Shown here: one piece after another, positions 61,015 to 64,000 of the stretch
Layout: every line of letters begins with the position of its first letter
Numbering within the stretch: position 1 is the first letter of the stretch
Source of the DNA: Neobacillus sp. Marseille-Q6967
GTDB lineage: Bacteria > Bacillota > Bacilli > Bacillales > Cytobacillaceae
Direction: 5' to 3'
Assembly (NCBI RefSeq): GCF_946151075.1
Contig: NZ_OX267715.1
Span: 1,403,881 to 1,467,880 of the forward strand
Length of the DNA stretch: 64,000 nucleotides
Notes under the pieces: generated by a model
Told to the model about the DNA's origin: nothing
What the model saw: the letters and a program-made list of their open reading frames with translations, nothing else
Database searches by the model: none
Made by a program: the position numbers and the translations under genes

Positions 61015-61815
61015 TTAGCATTTGGACTCCAGAGCTGATAGACGAGCCTCAAGTTTAGCTAAATGCACATGTAACTGTGCGTTTTCAGCCTTGAGTTTTT
61101 CATTTTTCTCGTTTAAACCTTGAATAGCAGCTAGTGCTACACCGTGCAAATCTGTACTTGAAATCCGAGTCTCATCATCTCTATTTAATCCGAAGGCCGC
61201 TTGGAAATCCTGAGCAGTTGGGCCAATGTGACGCTCACTGGACGGGTCCTCTTTGTAGTTCCAAGACTGAATTGGCATGCTTGCTAAGTTATCAAGAATC
61301 TCTAGCGTATTGACGCTCAAGAAATTCTCCTTAGCGTTCTTATCGCTGGTAAGTGTAAGCCCGCGTACTTGGACGTCACCATTATTAAGGACACGGAAGA
61401 CCTCGGCGTTTCGGTTATCTCTGCCGACGATAATGTGTCCGCTACCCCATTGATTGACAATCAAAGTTGTTCTATTGGTTCCTCGACTTGTAGCGATAAG
61501 AGCTGTATTCAGATTACTCTCGGCCGCGACCCCCACATTATTGCTCTTGCCTATTACTCCATAGCCTTCCTTACTTTCGCCAAATACGCCCGTGTTGTTA
61601 ACACTATTTCCCCATACACCCCATCCACTTTGACTTCCCCCGACTACACCTGTACCACTTGTACTTAAACCAGATACGCCCGTGTTCGTTTCACTACGGC
61701 CCGACGTACCCCATCCACTTATACTTTGCCCGTGAACACCTGTACCACCATTGGTATTATTACCAAACACTGCAGCAACATTTTGACTATTAGAGTCACC
61801 CACTAAGTTAGGCAT
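61015..61815 (-). CDS. Fibre-like protein with S74 intramolecular chaperone domain
   Basis: A 266-residue protein. Residues about 20-95 hold degenerate repeats of the form GTGVxGxSxSGWGVxGxS, likely a beta-helix or fibre shaft. From about 160 comes a peptidase S74 (endosialidase chaperone) domain: LTLTSDKNAKENFLSVNTLE with the Ser/Lys cleavage region, SWNYKEDPSSERHIGPTAQD and a long C-terminal coiled coil (LNEKNEKLKAENAQLHVHLA) ending in a cysteine. In phages such domains trimerise tail spikes and are then cut off. No other phage genes are near and no signal peptide is seen. AAAGGAGG precedes the ATG. Confidence 0.85.
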   Translation of the reverse strand: MPNLVGDSNSQNVAAVFGNNTNGGTGVHGQSISGWGTSGRSETNTGVSGLSTSGTGVVGGSQSGWGVWGNSVNNTGVFGESKEGYGVIGKSNNVGVAAESNLNTALIATSRGTNRTTLIVNQWGSGHIIVGRDNRNAEVFRVLNNGDVQVRGLTLTSDKNAKENFLSVNTLEILDNLASMPIQSWNYKEDPSSERHIGPTAQDFQAAFGLNRDDETRISSTDLHGVALAAIQGLNEKNEKLKAENAQLHVHLAKLEARLSALESKC

Positions 61816-62000
61816 TGTAATTCCTCCTTTGTGTTTATATTTTTTGAAAACACAATTTCTAAATTCGATAAGGTATCTAGGTTAAATTTGTTTTAAAATT
61901 TCCAGTTTAATATATGTCAAATAATTTATGGAAATAACTGGGAACAGTCTATATGTAACATTTAGTTGCTCCTTAATAAATGGAGTTCTAGACATTTTCT

Positions 62001-62060
62001 ACTTGGACTAATCTGCCATTTAGTTTAATAAGAAATAGCTGCCCAAGGTGGCAGCTACGG
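62001..62060 (+). repeat. THR interspersed repeat, left and central modules
   Basis: TTGGACTAATCTGCCATTTAG, AATAAGAAA and central hairpin TAGCTGCCCAAGGTGGCAGCTA. The hairpin lies 22 bases past the next gene's stop and can terminate it. Confidence 0.8.
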
Positions 62061-62081
62061 TAATTAGCGAAGGATTTGTTT

Positions 62082-62567
62082 TTAATTGGGAAAATGATTT
62101 AATCTCTGTAAGATTTGAGCCTCATTCTTTATCCTTGATATTACATCGTCTTCATTCAACACAAAAGATTTATCATCAATATCAAGCCTATCAATCATTT
62201 CACTTAATTCAAACCAAATAGACAGGTCATCTGAACTATCTAACTCCGTAGCAACAATTTGAAAAATCATATGTGCCAAGTCAAATATCTGTGTATAGTC
62301 ATTAGCTTTTATGATTCCATTTGCTAAAAGACCTATGTAGGCTCTTGCACATATCTCAAAGGTTGGTTCTTTAATTACCAACTCTTCTAATGCTCTTTTA
62401 AAATACACTTCGACTTCAAATAGATTATCATCAAATGAAAATGAAGAAAGAATATTTAATGATGGTGATGATATATTTTTTTTTAAAAGACTGTGAGACC
62501 AATTTACATAATCCTCAGTTGAAACCGTTCCCTTGTGAATTTTATAAAATAAAACATTTGTTTCCAC
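62082..62567 (-). CDS. Unrecognised helical cytoplasmic protein
   Basis: A 161-residue, acidic, mostly helical soluble protein: KIHKGTVSTEDYVNWSHSLL, FEVEVYFKRALEELVIKEPT, YIGLLANGIIKANDYTQIFD and LSIWFELSEMIDRLDIDDKS. AGGGGTGATA stands before the ATG. No domain is recognised; size, acidity and single-gene setting are compatible with a small immunity or regulatory protein, which is speculation. Confidence 0.65.
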   Translation of the reverse strand: METNVLFYKIHKGTVSTEDYVNWSHSLLKKNISSPSLNILSSFSFDDNLFEVEVYFKRALEELVIKEPTFEICARAYIGLLANGIIKANDYTQIFDLAHMIFQIVATELDSSDDLSIWFELSEMIDRLDIDDKSFVLNEDDVISRIKNEAQILQRLNHFPN

Positions 62568-62594
62568 TTTATCACCCCTATTAAGGATTATTTT

Positions 62595-62708
62595 CCTTGA
62601 ACCAGATAAATAATCCTGACCGTTAGTTCAACAAGAAAAAAGACCGCCGCAGTGATCTTCAACTTAAACTAACGCACCCTTTAGTTTAAGTGAAAATATT
62701 CACAATAT
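62595..62708 (+). repeat. THR interspersed repeat, complete reference copy
   Basis: Left ATCCTGACCGTTAGTTCAAC, AAGAAAAAA, central GACCGCCGCAGTGATC (62642-62657), right AAACTAACGCACCCTTTAGTTT, AAGTGAAAATATTCACAAT. Confidence 0.92.
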
Positions 62709-62770
62709 ATAAAACAAAATAAAGAGCGATCTGCATAATGCAAATCGCTGTCTTCGTCTATCGCTTACCA

Positions 62771-63774
62771 TTACACACTTCTATTTCTTAATGCTTCCCT
62801 GTCAACATTTTGAGGTGGTTGTTCCATCCACCTGTTTTCAATCATCAATTTAACGCCATCATTTGCATATTGAAGTATTTCAGCCACTAGTCTTGTGTAA
62901 TGTCCTCCTAAATCCTTTCTAAGGCTTGCACCAATCGCTGCCCCATAACCCGCTACACTAATGGCAGTTAGACTATTGGATTGAAACATCATTAACTTAT
63001 CTGAAAATGGGGCATCAATGGATTGAGAAATGGTTGAATCCCAAGTGCTTGGCAATGGCACTCCATCTTCTATTAGAACCTGCCTAAACACTGTTTCGTG
63101 CTTTGCAGCTATCTCCGTACCTCTCTCCATATATTTTCTCACTTCAGGTGATTTAGCTGTTTGGGAAAAGCCTGCAACAAAAGTTCTGCCAATGGAGTTT
63201 GTTTCCGTATTTTTCGAAATATGGGCTAGTTCAATAGCAGTCAAAGGTCGGTGTTTGCCGATTAATCCTGATAAAAATGATTCACTTTGAAGGTATTCAG
63301 CTTTTTCCAATGGAGCTATGGTAGGTGAACGGACAAATGCCCCCTTCTTTAGAAGTAATTCACAAGCCTCATTGTAAAGTTCCATAAACATTTTTGAAGT
63401 TTTCGAAAACAAATCTCTAACATCTTTCCGTGCCAATACTTCGAGCAAAGCTGCCGCAGCCGCTGTTCCAGCAGCAGCCATGTATTTTATGTATCTCAAG
63501 GTAAACAAATCTGATATAATCGACTCGCTTTTAAGTTTACATCTTCTTGTGTGAAACCAATAGGTATTGCATGATTCTCTTTTTCAAAGATTTGTTTGAC
63601 TTCGTTTATAACAAAATTACAATTTGTTAAAGCTGTTTGAATAAGGTCTATAGCATCTGAATCTTCATTAACAGTGGCAAAATGCTGAACTATGCAATAA
63701 GCCATTGAATTTTGCATATAAGCACTCCATATTGCTGCCACTTCTGAAGAAACAAGTTTTGCGTTATGCTCCAT
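62771..63774 (-). pseudogene. DUF3231 family gene with a one-base deletion, copy 4
   Basis: The first frame from the ATG at 63774 encodes LVSSEVAAIWSAYMQNSMAY, IPIGFTQEDVNLKASRLY and then a stop at 63496. The following frame supplies SDLFTLRYIKYMAAAGTAAA, VRSPTIAPLEKAEYLQSESF, FLSGLIGKHRPLTAIELAHI, IDAPFSDKLMMFQ and ENRWMEQPPQNVDRE. Inserting one T near 63515 (TTATATTCAG instead of TTATATCAG) restores a full 334-residue protein. Mutation or sequencing error cannot be told apart here. Confidence 0.85.
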
Positions 63775-63865
63775 TTTTTACTCAATACTCCTTTATTTTT
63801 TTACATAGTATGCACAAAAATAATTGATATTATTTATTTGAAATATGCTTAAATTGTCAATAACC

Positions 63866-63957
63866 CTTCTTCCAAAAACCTGCCCCTTTAGTTGAAGAAG
63901 AAAAAGGATTGCCGCAGCAATCCGTTCTTCAGCAAAAGCCCCCATTGGTTGTACATT
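63866..63957 (+). repeat. THR interspersed repeat, complete
   Basis: Left TTCCAAAAACCTGCCCCTTTAG, AAGAAGAAAAAG, central GGATTGCCGCAGCAATCC perfect hairpin, right AGCAAAAGCCCCCATTGGTTG. Confidence 0.85.
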
Positions 63958-64000
63958 AAAATACTCTTTAGGATAAATTATTCTCACAGGTAAATAATAC

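Noticed and set aside
63793..63987. Minus-strand open frame at the right edge
   Set aside because: It consists mostly of THR repeat sequence read in reverse; no ribosome binding site.

Overview
The window is AT-rich DNA from a spore-forming member of the Bacillaceae (Bacillus or a close relative). This rests on strong AGGAGG-type ribosome binding sites, frequent TTG and GTG starts, recognisable Bacillus families (PaiA, CshA, YobU/YobV, YczE, DUF3231, YolD with a CGAAC-N4-GTTC SOS box) and Gram-positive lipoprotein signals. No rRNA, tRNA, CRISPR array or complete insertion sequence was seen. Most genes are on the minus strand, and the content is accessory: transporters, regulators, oxidoreductases, lipoproteins and many broken genes.

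Layout. 0-6 kb: start of a sugar PTS permease, an M20 peptidase/AbgT transporter operon, an orphan tubulin/FtsZ-like GTPase and an AlkD-type repair protein. 6-12 kb: an ArsR regulator with a visible operator, two DUF3231 genes and a cytoplasmic PQQ-dehydrogenase-like propeller. 12-24 kb: VOC, MFS, ROK regulator, LysE, DUF192, an odd HPr-like protein, two SDR enzymes, a LysR gene and a zinc alcohol dehydrogenase. 24-31 kb: a TetR neighbourhood in which one promoter/operator module of about 110 bp occurs three times, in front of the alcohol dehydrogenase, a cytochrome P460/DUF4405 operon and a broken hydrolase. Several genes here are decaying. 31-38 kb: CshA helicase, GH18 lipoprotein, YobU/YobV-like pair. 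38-50 kb: PaiA/MarR, ArsR/VOC, a nucleotidyltransferase behind an apparent attenuator, cold-shock protein, BcrC-like phosphatase, serine recombinase, MFS and MBL enzymes. 50-64 kb: EamA exporter behind a leader hairpin, YaiI-type protein, SUKH protein, secreted proteins, two more DUF3231 genes (one frameshifted), a YolD protein and an orphan S74-chaperone fibre-like protein.

The strongest unexplained signal is an interspersed repeat of about 105 bp, called THR here (tri-hairpin repeat). It has a left hairpin with arms around AACTAAC/GTTAGTT and a CTGCCC-type loop, an A-tract, a central GC-rich hairpin containing GCCGCAGC, and a right hairpin with a GCACCC loop followed by TTTAAGT and a small ..TTCAC hairpin. 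I count about 33 full, partial or decayed copies. Most lie between 33 and 64 kb, and all have the same orientation on this strand regardless of neighbouring gene direction. Several sit at the point where a gene is cut off (MFS fragment at 46.6 kb, YczE-type fragment at 39.0 kb, an ArsR-divergent gene at 40.1 kb). So the element either moves or recombines, and it also looks able to act as a terminator for leftward transcription.
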